DNA of 64,000 nt. Source: Papio anubis (lineage: Eukaryota > Chordata > Mammalia > Primates > Cercopithecidae). The position numbers and the translations under genes are program-made. The stretch covers positions 59,331,590 to 59,395,589 of the forward strand of contig NC_044980.1 of assembly GCF_008728515.1 (NCBI RefSeq), in the 5' to 3' direction. The number at the start of each line of letters is the position of its first letter. The stretch's first letter is position 1. Positions 36,100 through 48,165 of this stretch are shown here, piece after piece. The notes beneath the pieces were generated by a model. It was not told where the DNA came from. It ran no database searches and worked only from the letters and a program-made list of their open reading frames with translations.

Positions 36100-36401
36100 T
36101 TTTTTTTTTGAGACAGGGTCTCACTCTGTTGCCTAAGTTGAAATGCAGTGCTGTGATCACAGCTCACTATAACCTCTACCTCCCCAGGTTCAGGTGATCA
36201 TCCTACCTCAGTCTCCCGAGTTGCTGGGACTATGGTCACGTGCCACCATGCCCAGCTAATTTTTGTATTTTTTTTTTCTTTGTAAAGAAGGGGTTTTGCC
36301 ATGTTGCTCAGGTTGGTCTTGAACTTCTGGGCTCAAGAAATCTGCCTGCCTTGATCTCCCAAAGTGCTGGGATTATAACCGTGAGCCACTGCACCTGGCT
36401 G
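36100..36401 (-). mobile_element. Alu SINE, antisense (AluJ-like)
   Basis: Begins with a poly-T run, then gagacagggtctcactctg, and ends near 'gagccactgcacctggct'. Target-site copies: cattcaattttctt before and cattcaattctttt after. The flanking CTTT repeat at 36410-36440 adjoins it. Confidence 0.9.
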
Positions 36402-37499
36402 CATTCAATTCTTTTCTTTCTTTCTTTCTTTTTTTTTTTAAGAAATCCCCTTAACTCTCCTACTAAAATTCCATCTCTTAACACAGTACACTGTCTGTCT
36501 CTAGAGATTCCATTCTGTCCCTTATCTATATTAGAACCCATCCTCCATATGGGTGAAGAGAGGAGTACTCACTCCAAGTGAGAGAGGTGAAGTGTGGGGC
36601 CAGCATTCACATTGCCCCCAAATGTTCAGAAACCTGACTGTGGCACCTGATCCAGGTTTGCCTCTTCCACTTCCTTCAGCAGCTCACTCTACTTAAAAAT
36701 AACCCTCTTCTCATTCCCAATTCAGAAATCAACTTCTTCTGTGTTTTCTTTTCTAAGACTTAGAAAGGATTTCTAGAAATTCATTATAACATTGGTATAA
36801 TTGCACATTTCTTTCAAATTTTGATCAAGACAAAATTTTTATTTTTGCTACATATTGCTATGTTGAGTCTCTCACTGAGCTAAGCCAATTGTATGACTTA
36901 TTACAGAGCAGGATATCATCTTCTACTGAGAGATAAAATGCTTAGAAAACATCAAACTGAAGCAAAAGAAAGATTATGCACTTACTGGACATATAGTAGC
37001 TTTGCTTCATGAGTATATAAGAGAGAGGGGTCATGGTACTGAACAGTTCTTCTAAAAATTGGCACAATGATAAAGGACAACCGGGTAGATAGTTCAAAAA
37101 CTATTATGCCACAAAATTCTAATGTCAGAACCTATTCTGTGCTCCTCATATATTTACCCAAAGATGAAGCCATAAGTCAAATGACAATCAGCTTTAACCA
37201 GCTCATTCTTAACTAGGAACAAACAAACAAGGATCACTAGATATTTGAGGAGAGTCTACAACTTGAAAGAAAAAGACTGTCAAACAAGCAAATCAGAAAC
37301 ACTGACACTGGAGAAAACAGAAATAGTTCTAATTATACTCTAATAAATTTGGAAAGATATTGCATCCTCATCAAACAAGATAGAGTATTCTTAGAAAAAC
37401 GACAGAATAAAAAAAAGAGCTAATGAAAATTCAAAGCAATCGCCAAGATAGATATTCAAAAGGACTGTTGAACAAAACACTAGTGAGTAAAATACAACC
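36402..37499. other. Intergenic, unassigned
   Basis: A pyrimidine tract (CTTT)n with T run at 36410-36440, then unrecognised sequence. The segment 37200-37490 may be old LINE but has no firm landmark. Confidence 0.4.
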
Positions 37500-37511
37500 A
37501 GATAGATAGAC

Positions 37512-37554
<43 letters not shown>

Positions 37555-37609
37555 GATAGATAGATACATATATACATACATACATAGATACATAGATAGA
37601 TAGACAGAT
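37500..37609. repeat. (GATA)n microsatellite with CATA and GACA interruptions
   Basis: About 27 tetranucleotide units, mostly GATA, with CATA units at 37565-37595. The Tyr/Ile/Ser-rich minus-strand open frames here are repeat translations. Confidence 0.96.
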
Positions 37610-39025
37610 GACAACACAGCCAGACTAAGGGGAGGATTATGCCAGGAATGCATGACTGGTTCAACTTTCAAGAATCAATGTCATTCCCTATATCAAGAAA
37701 ACAGGGAGAAAATCATGGGGGAAGCATGTGATAAAATTCAATATCCATTCATGATTTTTTTTAATGAACAAGCTAGGAATTAAATTTGAATTCACAGCAA
37801 CTAGGAGTTAAAAGAAACTTCCAAAAAAGGATAAGGGGCATCTACAAAAAGCCTATAGCTGATAAAACACTTGATGGTGAAAGACTGAATACTTTCTCTC
37901 TAAGAAGAGGAGCAGGTAAGGATGTCCACTTTTACCATTCCTATTAAAATTTTACAGGAGCTATCATATAAGACAGAAAATAACACAGCTGGCTAGGATG
38001 TGGAGAAATTGAAGTTCTAATGTACTGCTGGTGGGAATGTAAAATAATGTAGCTGCTTCAGAAAACAGTTTGGCAGTTCCTCAAAAGATAAACATAGAGT
38101 TACTATATGACTCAGCAAATTCACCCTAGGTATATACCAAGATAAATGAAAACATATGTCCATACAAAACTCTATGCACAACCATTTATAGCAGTATTAT
38201 TTATAGTATCCAAAAATTAGAAAAAAACAAATGTCAAGAAACTGATGAATGGAGAAATAAAATGTAGTATACCTATGCAACAAAATAATAACGGCAATAA
38301 AAAGTATTGAAATGTTGATACATGCTGCAACATAAATAAACCTTTAAAATATTATGCTAAGTGAAAGAACTCAGCCACATACTATATTATTCAAATTATG
38401 TGAAATATCCAGAAAAAGCAAACTGTAGAGATAGAAGGTAGATCGCTAGTTGACTAGTACAGGGTGTAGGAGGTTGCAGGGGAAATGGGAAGTGAGGGCT
38501 AATGGGTATAGGGTTTCTTTAAGAGTGATGAAAATGTTCTAAAATGGATTATGGTAATAGTTGCACAACTCTGTGAATATACTAAAAACCACTGAATGGA
38601 TAAATCATACAGTATATGAATTCTCTCAATAAAGCTATTACATATACTTTTTAATGTACTGGTGCTCCCAGCTAGTGAAATAAAGCAAGAAAGGAAATTA
38701 CAAGCATACAGGTTGAAAAGGAAAAATTAAACTTCTCTATTTGCAAATGACATAATTGTCTATGTAAAAGATCCCAAAGAATTTACAAAAAGGTACTACA
38801 TCTAATAAGTAAATTTAGCAAGGTCATAGGATACAAGGTCAATATTTTTTTAAATCAAGCATATATCTACATACTAGAAATGAACAATTAGAAATTGAAA
38901 TTTTAAAAAGTATCATGTGAAATAGCACCAAAAATTGAAATACTTAAATAAAATTCAACAAAATATGCATTAAGATCTATATCCTGAAAACTATAAAAAC
39001 TTATCAAATAAATCAAAGATAAATT
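37610..39025 (+). mobile_element. Old LINE-1 (L1M) reverse transcriptase region, split by a second L1
   Basis: Left piece (to about 37985): 'aggaatgcatgactggttca', 'aaaagcctatagctgataaa', 'caggtaaggatgtccacttt'. Right piece (from about 38655): 'gtactggtgctcccagctag', 'ctctatttgcaaatgacata', 'aggtcataggatacaaggtc'. These are consecutive RT-domain segments of one element, interrupted by the L1 3' end between them. No open frame remains. Confidence 0.78.
37986..38654 (+). mobile_element. Nested LINE-1 3' end (L1M2/L1MA-like)
   Basis: Starts in late ORF2 ('ggctaggatgtggagaaatt', 'tgctggtgggaatgtaaaat') and runs through the 3' UTR ('gctagttgactagtacaggg', 'gcacaactctgtgaatatac', 'aaaaccactgaatggataaa') to about 38654. 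It lies inside the older L1 at 37610-39025. Confidence 0.78.
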
Positions 39026-41010
39026 AAAGATCATTCATCATGATCAAGTGGGATTTATCTCAGGGATGCAAGGATGGTTCAATATATGCAAGTCAATCAA
39101 TGGGATTATATCATATCATCAACAGAATTGAAATGATCGACCATATGATCATTTCAATTGATGCTGAGAAAGTATTCAATACAGTTCAACAATGTGTCAT
39201 GATAAAACAAAAAACAAAAAAAAACAACCACCTAAGTATAGAAGGAACATACCCCAACACAATAAAAGCAGAACCACAGGGTCTGCAACACAATGTAATA
39301 GACCCACAGGTAGCATCTTACTAAATGAGGAAAAACTGAAAGTCCTTCTTTTAAGATCTGGAACACAACAAGGATGCCCACTTTCACAACTGTCATCCAT
39401 GTAGTACTGGAAGTACTAGCTAGAACAGTCAGAAAAGAGAAAGAAAGAAAGGTCAACCAATTAAAACAGAAAACGTCGAATTCTCCTTGTTTGCAGATGA
39501 TATAATCTTATATTTGGAAAAACCTAAAGACTCCACCAAAAAACTATTAGAATTGATAAACAAATTCAGTAAAGTTGCAGGATACAATATTAACATACAA
39601 AAATCTGTAGCATTTCTATGTACCAACAGCATACAATCTGAAAAAGAAATCAAGAATGTAATACCATTTACAATAGCTACAAATAAAATAAAATACCTAG
39701 GAATAAACTTAGCCAAAGAAGCGAAAGATCTCTACAATGAAAACTATGAAACATTAATGAAAGAAATTGAAGAAGACACACAAAAAAATGGAAAGATATT
39801 CCATGCTTATGTATTAGAAGAATCAACACTGTTAAAATGTCTATATTACCCAAAGCATGCAAATTCTAGCAGGATGTTTTGTAGAAATTGATGAACCTAA
39901 TTCCAAATTCATATGGAAAAGAAAAGGAACTGGAATAGTCAAAACTATTTGAAAAAGAAGAGTAAAACTGGAGAACCACATTACCTGAATCAAGAGTTAA
40001 TACACAGCTACTACAACAATAAAAACAGGCTAATATTGGCAAAAGGATAGACACACAGATCAATGGAACAGAATAGAGAATCCAGTCATAGACACACACA
40101 CAAATGGCATTAACTGATTTTCTACCAAGGTGTCAAGGCAACCTAATGGAATATTTGTATTTTTCAACAACTGGTGCTGGAACAAGTGGTCATCCACATG
40201 CAAAAAGTGAATCTTGACCTATACCTTGCATCATAGTAAAAAATCAACTCAAAACTTAAAACACAAACGTAAAATCTAAAGCTATAAAAACTTCTAAGAA
40301 AAAAATACAGAAAAATATTTATAATGAGTTAGACAAAGATGTCTTAGATACACACAAAAAACACAAATCAAAAAAGAAACATTGATACAATGGAACAATG
40401 GATTAAACTGGGTGTGGTGGCTCACACCTGTAATCCCAGCACTTTGGGAGGCCAAGGTGGGTGGATCACTTGAGGTCAGGAGTTCGAGACCAGCCCAGCC
40501 AATATGGTGAAGCCCCATCTCTATTAAAAATACAAAAAATTAGCCAGGCATGGTGGCACACACCTGCAATCCCAGCTACTCAGGAGGCTGAGGCAAAAGA
40601 ACCATTTGAGCCCAGGAGGTGGAGGTTGCATTGAGCTGAGATCGTGCCACTGCACTCCAGCCTGGGCAACAGAGTGAGATCCTGGAAAAAAAAAAAAAAA
40701 GATACAATGGATTAAACACTTCTGCTTTTTAAAGGTATTGACTTTAAAAAATTAAAAGCTAGCCACAGACTGGGAGAAAATGTTTGTAAAATACACACCT
40801 GATGAAACACTGATATCCAGAATGTATAAAGAACACTTGAATCTCAATAAAAAGAAAACAAACAAATTGATAAAAATTATAGGCAAAAGATTGAAGAACT
40901 ATTTCAGCAAAGAAGATCTACAGATGGCTAATGAGCATATTAAGGAAATGCGAAGTAAAACCACAATGAAATAATTACATACACCTACCAGGATGAAGAG
41001 TGGTGGGAAT
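39026..41010 (+). mobile_element. LINE-1 ORF2 fragment (L1PB/L1MA-like), split by an Alu
   Basis: Sense ORF2 order: 'catgatcaagtgggatttat', 'ggatgcaaggatggttcaat', 'caacaaggatgcccactttc', the RT catalytic codons at about 39496-39507 (Phe-Ala-Asp-Asp), then the thumb-region segment and a late ORF2 segment after the Alu ('tgggagaaaatgtttgtaaa', 'ggctaatgagcatattaagg'). A 134-codon frame survives at 39487-39891. Nonsense and frameshift changes disable the rest. Confidence 0.85.
40408..40700 (+). mobile_element. Alu SINE (AluS-like), full length
   Basis: Sense Alu with both arms and a poly-A tail to 40700, inserted into the L1 fragment. Target-site duplication acaatggattaaac on both sides. Confidence 0.94.
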
Positions 41011-41044
41011 AACCCTCAGAAATGACCCCCTAAAGAAGGCAGCA

Positions 41045-41265
41045 TCCTATAGTATATAGCATTAGACTCTAAGTCAAAAGTTCTGGGTTTCACCTCCAGC
41101 TACACCCATTGTGTACCACTGAGTCATGGACCCCTATCCATAGTTTCTTTATCAGCCCTGCAGAGATAATAACATTTGTCCTACTGATCTCCCAAGCTAT
41201 TATGAAAGCTTCACAAGTAGTGAAATTCTGTACAAACTTAAAGAACCACTGATAAGAGAACTTCA
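41045..41265 (+). mobile_element. MIR SINE, sense (probable)
   Basis: Ordered, diverged MIR landmarks: 'aagttctgggtttcacctcc', 'tttctttatcagccctgcag', 'agataataacatttgtccta' and 'ctattatgaaagcttcacaa'. Confidence 0.55.
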
Positions 41266-41324
41266 TGAAACTGTTTGGGAAAGTATTACCATTCTAAAGG
41301 ATATTTTGATAGCTTCACTACATA

Positions 41325-41673
41325 CAGTCATCCCTTGGCATCCACCAGGGATTGGTTCCCTGTACCACCACCAACCCCCACCACCCCCACAGATACCAAG
41401 TCTGCAGATGCTTAAGTCCCTTACATAAAATGTTGTAGTATAGTATTTGCAAATAACCTATGTGATCTTCCCATATATTTTAAATCAACCCTAGATTACT
41501 TATAATACCTAACACAATGTAAATGTTATGTAAATAGTTGCTACACTATATTGTTTTTATCTGTGTTATTTTTATTATTATATTTGTATTTTTATTGTTT
41601 CCTTCTGAATATTTTTAAGCCACAGTTGGTTGACTTCATGGATGTGGAACCCTCAGATACCAAGGGTCAACTG
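41325..41673. mobile_element. Tigger-family DNA transposon (MER2-like)
   Basis: Terminal inverted repeats cagtcatcccttggcatcc and ...gataccaagggtcaactg, flanked by TA on both sides (41323-41324, 41674-41675). Internal landmarks 'gggattggttccctgtacca', 'ctgcagatgcttaagtccct' and 'tagattacttataataccta'. Non-autonomous, 349 bp. Confidence 0.85.
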
Positions 41674-41675
41674 TA

Positions 41676-42364
41676 CTTTGTGCATATGATCCATGACTGA
41701 GAGATGCCTGCTTTCAAGCAGCTCACCATGCAAGGGGCAGACAACCCCTAAAAAGAATAAAGTGTTCTTAATAATAAGCAACCATTTAAATTAGCCAACC
41801 TGCCTACTTGGGGGAAAGAAGCTACTTTCCAACTCTGGGCATGAGTGTTAGATATTCTTCTGCCCCTCCAGATCTATTTCTAATCTTCTCCAACTTGCTC
41901 TGTGCCCCAGGAGGATGAACCACGTGAATTCCATCAGTGGGCTCCCTTGCCCTTTGGCTTCCAAATGTGTCTGTCAAAGGGGAGCCTGACAGGAAGGAGG
42001 AGGGAGGAGAAAGACAATGAAATCAGTACATGTGTCACACTGACTGTCTCCCTGCAGGGTCACAGTGGGCTGACTACATGCAGTGACTGAATGTCACGAC
42101 TCTTGGCAGATGGTCCTCCCCATGCAACCCTCTCTCTAGGTTCTGTTCCCTAAGAGTTGTAAAGGCATCCCATTGTTAACATCCCTAGAGTGCCACACTA
42201 TCTCTTGTTGTTTCCCTATATCCTGTCTACACTTTTTACATTTTTTTTTTTTAATTAAACTCTTTTCACACCACTCGTCTGTTTCCTACAGATACACAGC
42301 CACCTTGTGTCTTATATCCTAGGGTGGATACCAAGGCTCTCATGCTAAAGGCAGCACGAAACAT
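41676..42364. other. Intergenic, nothing recognised
   Basis: No gene or named repeat seen; a T run at 42240-42252. Confidence 0.4.
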
Positions 42365-44640
42365 TCATTCATTAAACAGCTACTCACTGAGAGTTGCCTT
42401 TGTGTCAAGTCCTAGGGAAGACAGCAGTAAACAATAAAAAAAAAATATTCTTCCCTCTACTCTGCAGTGGGTGATTAGAGAAGGCTTTCTTGAGGAGAAA
42501 ACATGGAGGCAGAATCCAAGACAATGTGAAAGAGCCAGAAATATGAAGATGTCTAGAAAGAACTTTTTAGGGAGAGGGGCAAAAGGTGTAATGACTGAGG
42601 CAGAAACAATGACTGAGGGAGAAACAAGCTTGGTCTTATGGGGGATACACATAAATCCATGTGGCTGAAGCAGAGTGAATGAAAAGGAGACTGGTAGGAA
42701 TGGTAGCAAACATGAGACTTTGTGGTCATGTTAAGGAGTGTGGATTTGATTCCAAGTGTTATGGGAAGCTCTTAGGGGAGGGCGTGGGAGAGCTTAGGTG
42801 TAGCATGATCTGATTTATATTTTAAAGATTTATTGGCCGCTGTGTGGGAGCAGACTGTAGAGCAAGAGTGGAAGCAGAGTTAAGACGGTGTTAAAATAGC
42901 TGCAATAAGAGAGGATGATGGCATGGATGAGACTGGTGACAATGGAATATGAGGAGAAGTGGTAATAGAAAGTAATCTAAATTTGTTTGTGAGTTGGATA
43001 TAAAGTGATGGAAAAAAGGAACAAAGGATGCTACTAAAAAAGTTTGGTCTCAGTGACTCAGATGCCATTTACTAAGATGTGGAAAGCTTTCAGGTTGCAA
43101 GTTGTGGGATGGCATGGTTGTAGAGAAATGAGAATTGTGTGCGATGTGAAACCCAAATTGAGATGTTAGAGAGGCAAGGAGATATGAGCTTCGGTCTTAG
43201 AAAAGACATGAGAGTTCAGGAAACATCTGTGTGAGCTACCCACATATGGAAATGGATGAGAATCCCCTGAGAAACAATGTGGCTGGAGAAGATTAGGGGC
43301 AGGCCCTGAGCCAGAGGATCACCTGGGGTTTAAAGCTTGGGGAAAAGAGGGGCTAGAAAAGAAGTCTGAGAAGAAGCACTCGTAAGAAAGAAAGATGATA
43401 ATGATGCTCTAGCTTAGTGAAAGGACATTCAAGAAAAATCAACTGTGCTAAATGTTGCTGAAAAGTGAAATAAGTTAAAAGCTTAAAATGAAGTCATTGA
43501 GGCCAGGCACAGTGGTTCAGACCTGTAATCCCAGCACTTTGGGAGACTGAGGCTGGTGGATCACATGAGGTAGGGGAGACCAGCCTGGCCAATATGGCAA
43601 AAACCCGTCTCTACTAAAAATACAAAAATTAGCTGGGCATGGTGGCACATGCCCCTAATCCCAGCTACTCTGGAGGCTGAGGCAGGAGAATTGCTTGAAC
43701 CTAGGAGGTAGAGGTTGCAGTAAGCCAAGATCGCGCCATTGCACTCTAGCCTGGATGACAGAGCAAGGCTCCGTCTAAAAAGAAAAAAAAAAGGTCATTG
43801 AGTTTGCCAACATGTAGGTTGTTGATGATTTTAGTGTTGAATGACAGAGACAAATGTAAGTTGATGGGAAAATTGGAGGTTATGGAATAGAGACAGCCAC
43901 TATTAGACAACTACTGGAAGGAGTTTTGGTGTAAGGGGGAGCAACTGGAGAAAAAGGTGGAGTCAAGAAAGAAGGATTATTAAGACAATAAAGTATATTT
44001 GTATACTGATGGGACTTATCTAGCCAGGAGAGAAATATTGATCTTGTAGGAAGGAGGAAAGCTTGTTGAAGGAACAAGGTTTTGAGAAGGTGAGAGGGAG
44101 TAGGTTCCACTCCATAAGTAGAGGACTTGCCCTTAGGTAGGGACTCCAATAGGAATTTCAAATTCCTGTTTCTAAATGTCACTGATATATAAGAATCCCT
44201 TGATTTTTTTTCTGAAAGAAAAAAAATAGATGTCCCACAGTAGATTAATTGATTCAGAATCTCTGGAAGTGAGATTTGGGCATTAGCATTTAAAAAAAAT
44301 TCTACATATAGCTCATGTTGATAATCACTGACGCATTGAAATGAAGTGAAGTCAGGTTGTATGAGTACAAATGCAGGTAGTCTGATCGACTTGGTGGTGG
44401 GAGGATGAGGCAGTTCTCCTCTGATTTCTTCTATTTTCTCAATGAAATAAGAAACAAAGTCAGAGCTGAGAGGGTGGTGGTGATTTGAAGAGAGAGAGTT
44501 AAGGCATGAAATAATTTTTAGAAGCAGGAAAGCAAATTTACTCACGAAATATAATAGAATTGCAAGGATTTGCAGAGGGCCCACTTGAGACTTGTGGGGA
44601 AAAATGTAATATGAGACTAAATTAGCACAGCTGTGTTTCT
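42365..44640 (-). mobile_element. Long L2 LINE, antisense: 3' end plus reverse transcriptase relic
   Basis: At the left, 42365-42480 is antisense L2 3' end ('cattcattcattaaacagct', 'aagtcctagggaagacagca', 'gtaaacaataaaaaa'). To the right runs antisense ORF: 'gtgtggatttgattccaagt', 'gtgtagcatgatctgattta', 'ctgctaaaaaagtttggtct'-like segments and, at 43880-44060, 'tttggtgtaaggggagcaac'-like sequence. The minus-strand frame 43880-44653 (257 codons) is part RT relic and part chance extension. An Alu splits the element at 43501-43793. Confidence 0.72.
43501..43793 (+). mobile_element. Alu SINE (AluS-like), full length
   Basis: Sense Alu with both arms and a short A-rich tail, inserted into the L2. 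Target-site copies gtcattgag on both sides. Confidence 0.92.
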
Positions 44641-44904
44641 TCTCTAGCCACATCCATCCGGGTACAGAAGGAGTAGGTGGAGATGTTCTTTTGTGACATT
44701 TGAAGCAGTTGCCACCACTTGACTCCTGACTGAAGTTACAAAGTGGAGGCGGCTGCCTTTGGAAATTTCCTACCTCCCGCCTGCTTCCTCAAACTACTCC
44801 AGGCTGACCTAACCCTATCAGTATGATCTAAAAAGAGGAGCTAGTAAACCTAAATGGAATTCTAATTGGTAGAAGAGTTGAGGGAAAGGAAAGGAGATTT
44901 TAAC

Positions 44905-45935
44905 AGTACCTTATTGAGCCATAATTTACATGAAGTATAAAATGTACAAAACTTATTGCTTAACAATTTTGCAATTTCTATACACCAGTATATGATCACC
45001 ACTAAATCAAGATATAAAAACTTTTTTTTTGAGAGAGAGAGAGATTAAGTCTCACTGTCACCTAGGCTGGAGTGCAGTGGCATGATCTTGGCTCACTACA
45101 ACCTCTGCCTCCCGGGTTCAAGCAATTCTCATGCCTCAGCCTCCCGAATAGCTGGGATGACAGGCGTGCACCACCAGGCCAGGCTAATTTTTGTATTTTT
45201 AGTAGAGATGAAGTTTTGCCATGTTGGCCAGGCTGGTCTCAAACTCCTGACCTCAAGAGATCTGCCCGCCTCAGCCCCACAACATGCTGAGATTACAGGC
45301 ATGGACCACTGCACCTGGCCAATATATAAAAACTTTGATCTCATTCTACAGAGTTCTTCTCCTGACCCTATAAAGTCAGTATTCCCCTACAAAAGGTAAA
45401 CAATATTGTGATTTCTGTGCCCACAGATTAATTGTGCTTGTTCTTTAACTTCGTGTCAATGGCACCATACAATATGAACTCTTGTGTCTGACTTATTCTG
45501 CGTAACGTTTTTGAGAGTAATCTACGTTATTTCATGCATCAGTAGTTTGTCCTTTCGTTACTACTGAGAACTGCATTGTATAAATAGACCACAGTTGTTT
45601 ATCCATTGTCCAGTTGATGGATATTTGTATTGCTTCCAGGTTTTTGCTTTTATGAATAAGGTTGCTGTGAATGTTCTTTCTGTGGACATAGGTACTCATT
45701 TCTTCTAAATATCTATCTAGAAGTAGAATATATATCTAAAATTTCCATGTTATAGAATAGGTGTATATCTAATTTCATTGGAAATAATTTTCCACAGTTG
45801 TCTATTTTACACTCCAACAGCCATGTCAGAGCATTCTGGATGCTCCGCATCTTCACCAATAATTGATATTATTTGTCATTTTGGCTGACAAAATTGTAGT
45901 GGATGTGAGAAATAATATTTCTCTTTTTATTTTAC
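44905..45935 (-). mobile_element. Old LINE-1 (L1M) 3' part, antisense, split by an Alu
   Basis: Antisense landmarks: 'ttattgagccataatttaca', then after the Alu 'ccacagttgtttatccattg', 'tccagttgatggatatttgt', 'tttatgaataaggttgctgt', 'tacactccaacagccatgtc'. This is the 3' UTR and late ORF2 read in reverse. Confidence 0.8.
45023..45320 (-). mobile_element. Alu SINE, antisense (AluS-like)
   Basis: Poly-T with a (GA)n interruption at 45030-45046, then antisense Alu to 'ggaccactgcacctggcc'. Target-site duplication atataaaaacttt on both sides, within the minus-strand L1M. Confidence 0.93.
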
Positions 45936-48054
45936 TAGTCACTGACTTGAAGCTCAGAGAAATAATATTTCTGAAGAAGACATTCAGGAGCCACTTGCCC
46001 ACTCTAGACCTGGCACATCAAGTCAAAGTGCAACAACTCCAGACAAGAAGGAAATGGATCTGAGAACCTTTATCCTGAAAGGCAAGATGGTATGTCTTAG
46101 AAGGGTGGCAGTGAAAAAAGGACTCTGCACAGATTGAGTAGAACATGAGAGTTGGGGGGAAAGGCAGCCACATCCTCTGAAGCTTGTTAAAAATGTATAT
46201 ATTAAATGATACTTGTCAAAATATGGTATGGACTTTATTCAGGACCATCAGGGTAGGTACAGGAACCACTGCAATGGGATCTTGCAGTGTGGGAGAGACT
46301 GGGCTCAACTCTGAAAACATGAGCAAGTGGGATTATAGCTGGGGAGCAAGGTGGGGGTCAGAGGATGGAAAATTACTGAGAGGAAGCATCAGGGGTAAGA
46401 GGGATTCTGGCTAAACCAGTCTAACAGGATTCTTGCTGAAGACCAGCCAGGCTGATCAGACATCACCCAGAAGATGGTGGAGAATGATCAAGGATGATCA
46501 GAGGTCAAGGATGAAGGGATCTTGCTAAACTGACATAGCAAGTTCTTTGCTACACCTGGATTTTTACAAGGAAGTACACAGATGGGTCTAGGAAGAGGTT
46601 CAGAAGCCTGACTAAAGTTTGGCCAAGCAAAGAATCTTTGTAAAGATCTAACGTGTGACACAGGAGATTGAGTTAGCTAAACAAAAGCACAACTCTTAAC
46701 TTCTGCCTCCTCTCCTGTCCTCTCCTCCTCCCAGCAAACATTCTCCCAACTCAGTATTGAATCCTTCGAATCCTTTGATTCTCTTACTTGATTCCTTTAG
46801 TAAAATAACTGCTTAGATTCCTTAGGGGGCACAGCTTATGGAGCCCAGGGAAGCCAGAGAATGATTTAAAAGGAGTTTCCTCCAATCCCAGTCTTCTGAA
46901 GGCTACCTTTCCACCTCATAAGGTAGAAGGACACTGGCCAGCACTCATATTCCCAGGATGGGAGACTCTAAGGATGATTATCTGATTTCTACCTCGAACT
47001 CAGAGAGAGTTTGGAGTCAAAAAAATAAAATAAAAAAAAATAAAAAAGACCCTGACACAAGAGTTTCATTTGTTCATTCATTCATTCACACATAGATACA
47101 TAGATGATACATGTGTGTTGAGCCCGGATGTCTGGTCTCTCTTTTGTGCCAGAGATTGCCTATTCCCTCTTCCTGGGCATCTCTCAGGCCTAAATCTGTT
47201 ACTCTTCCTGTTGCTAAATCCCCAAGTGAGCACAGGAAGCAGACAGGAAGTCATCTGCAAGAACTGACTTCTAATGTCCCTTCCAGTCTTAACAGTTAAT
47301 CACTCCGGAAGACCAGCCTCATTCATGAGCGTAGCTCTGTGACTGGTGCTAGCCATTTTTGACGTGACTCATTATGACTGATTGACTAGTAGCTTTTTAA
47401 TGAGGCCTTTAAACTCTATGCCAGTGGTCTGAATTGCTGTCTGATACATTTAAAACGTAACAGCACTGCTTTTGAAAAACAATTTGAACTATACAAGTGT
47501 AGTTCACAATATGCCCTAAAGATGGCAGTACAATAATACCTTGTGCTTCACCGTATCTTCAAATATGTTTAATTCTACTAAATTATAAAACACGTTGAGG
47601 GGGAAATTTTATCATAAGAGATTGAAAAAAATGAATTTTTTGTTTTCTATTATTCTATTATTGCTACAGGAACGTGTCTGAAATAATAACATCTCACATC
47701 TGCATTATACTTTAAAGTATGAAAAACACCATCTCTCCCATTATTTCACTGAATCCTCACAACAAATGAGTGTGATGATTATTTTCATTTTATGTAATAA
47801 AGTTCAAAGATTAATTATGAATTAATTATGTATGTATGAACGTACCTAAAACAGTATAACAGTATGAGTTCATGTGCTCTAGTAAAGCAGCATAATCAGT
47901 TTTCCAAAAACCAGAGTTCTTTCCCGCATATATCTGCTCAGCAAAAAGCAAGTATCTATAGGTCCAATAACAGTTTAAATATCACAGGTTATTGTGACCC
48001 AGTAGAGGTTTGGGGTTAAAATCATAGAATTTGGATCTGAGGTTGTCTGATAAG
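45936..48054. other. Intergenic, partly repeat-like and unassigned
   Basis: 46390-46900 has the feel of an ERV-derived repeat ('caggattcttgctgaagacc', 'atcacccagaagatggtgga', 'aagtttggccaagcaaagaa') that I cannot place in a family. An A-rich run lies at 47021-47048, and a MIR-like antisense scrap at 47700-47790. No gene seen. Confidence 0.35.
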
Positions 48055-48165
48055 TAGGGTGACCAACTTATCCTGGTTTGGTGAAGACTTTGCCAGTTTT
48101 AGCTCTGAAAACCACATGTCCTGGGAACTCCCTCAGTCCCGAGCAAACCAGGACAGTTGGTGACG
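48055..48165. mobile_element. Small palindromic hAT-like MITE (MER81-like)
   Basis: Inverted termini: tagggtgaccaacttatcct at the left and aaaccaggacagttggtgac at the right, with 'agttttagctctgaaaacca' between. About 111 bp. The family name is from memory and tentative; the terminal inverted repeat is visible. Confidence 0.6.

Noticed and set aside
37500..37609. Regular repeat considered as a CRISPR-like or satellite array
   Set aside because: A pure tetranucleotide microsatellite without spacers, in a primate genome.
39487..39891. 134-codon + strand frame
   Set aside because: Surviving RT segment of an inactive L1 ORF2 fragment.
43880..44653. 257-codon minus-strand frame
   Set aside because: Its amino end is translation of unrelated and repeat-flank sequence and its carboxy end is a decayed L2 reverse transcriptase. 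No start context, promoter or splice evidence.
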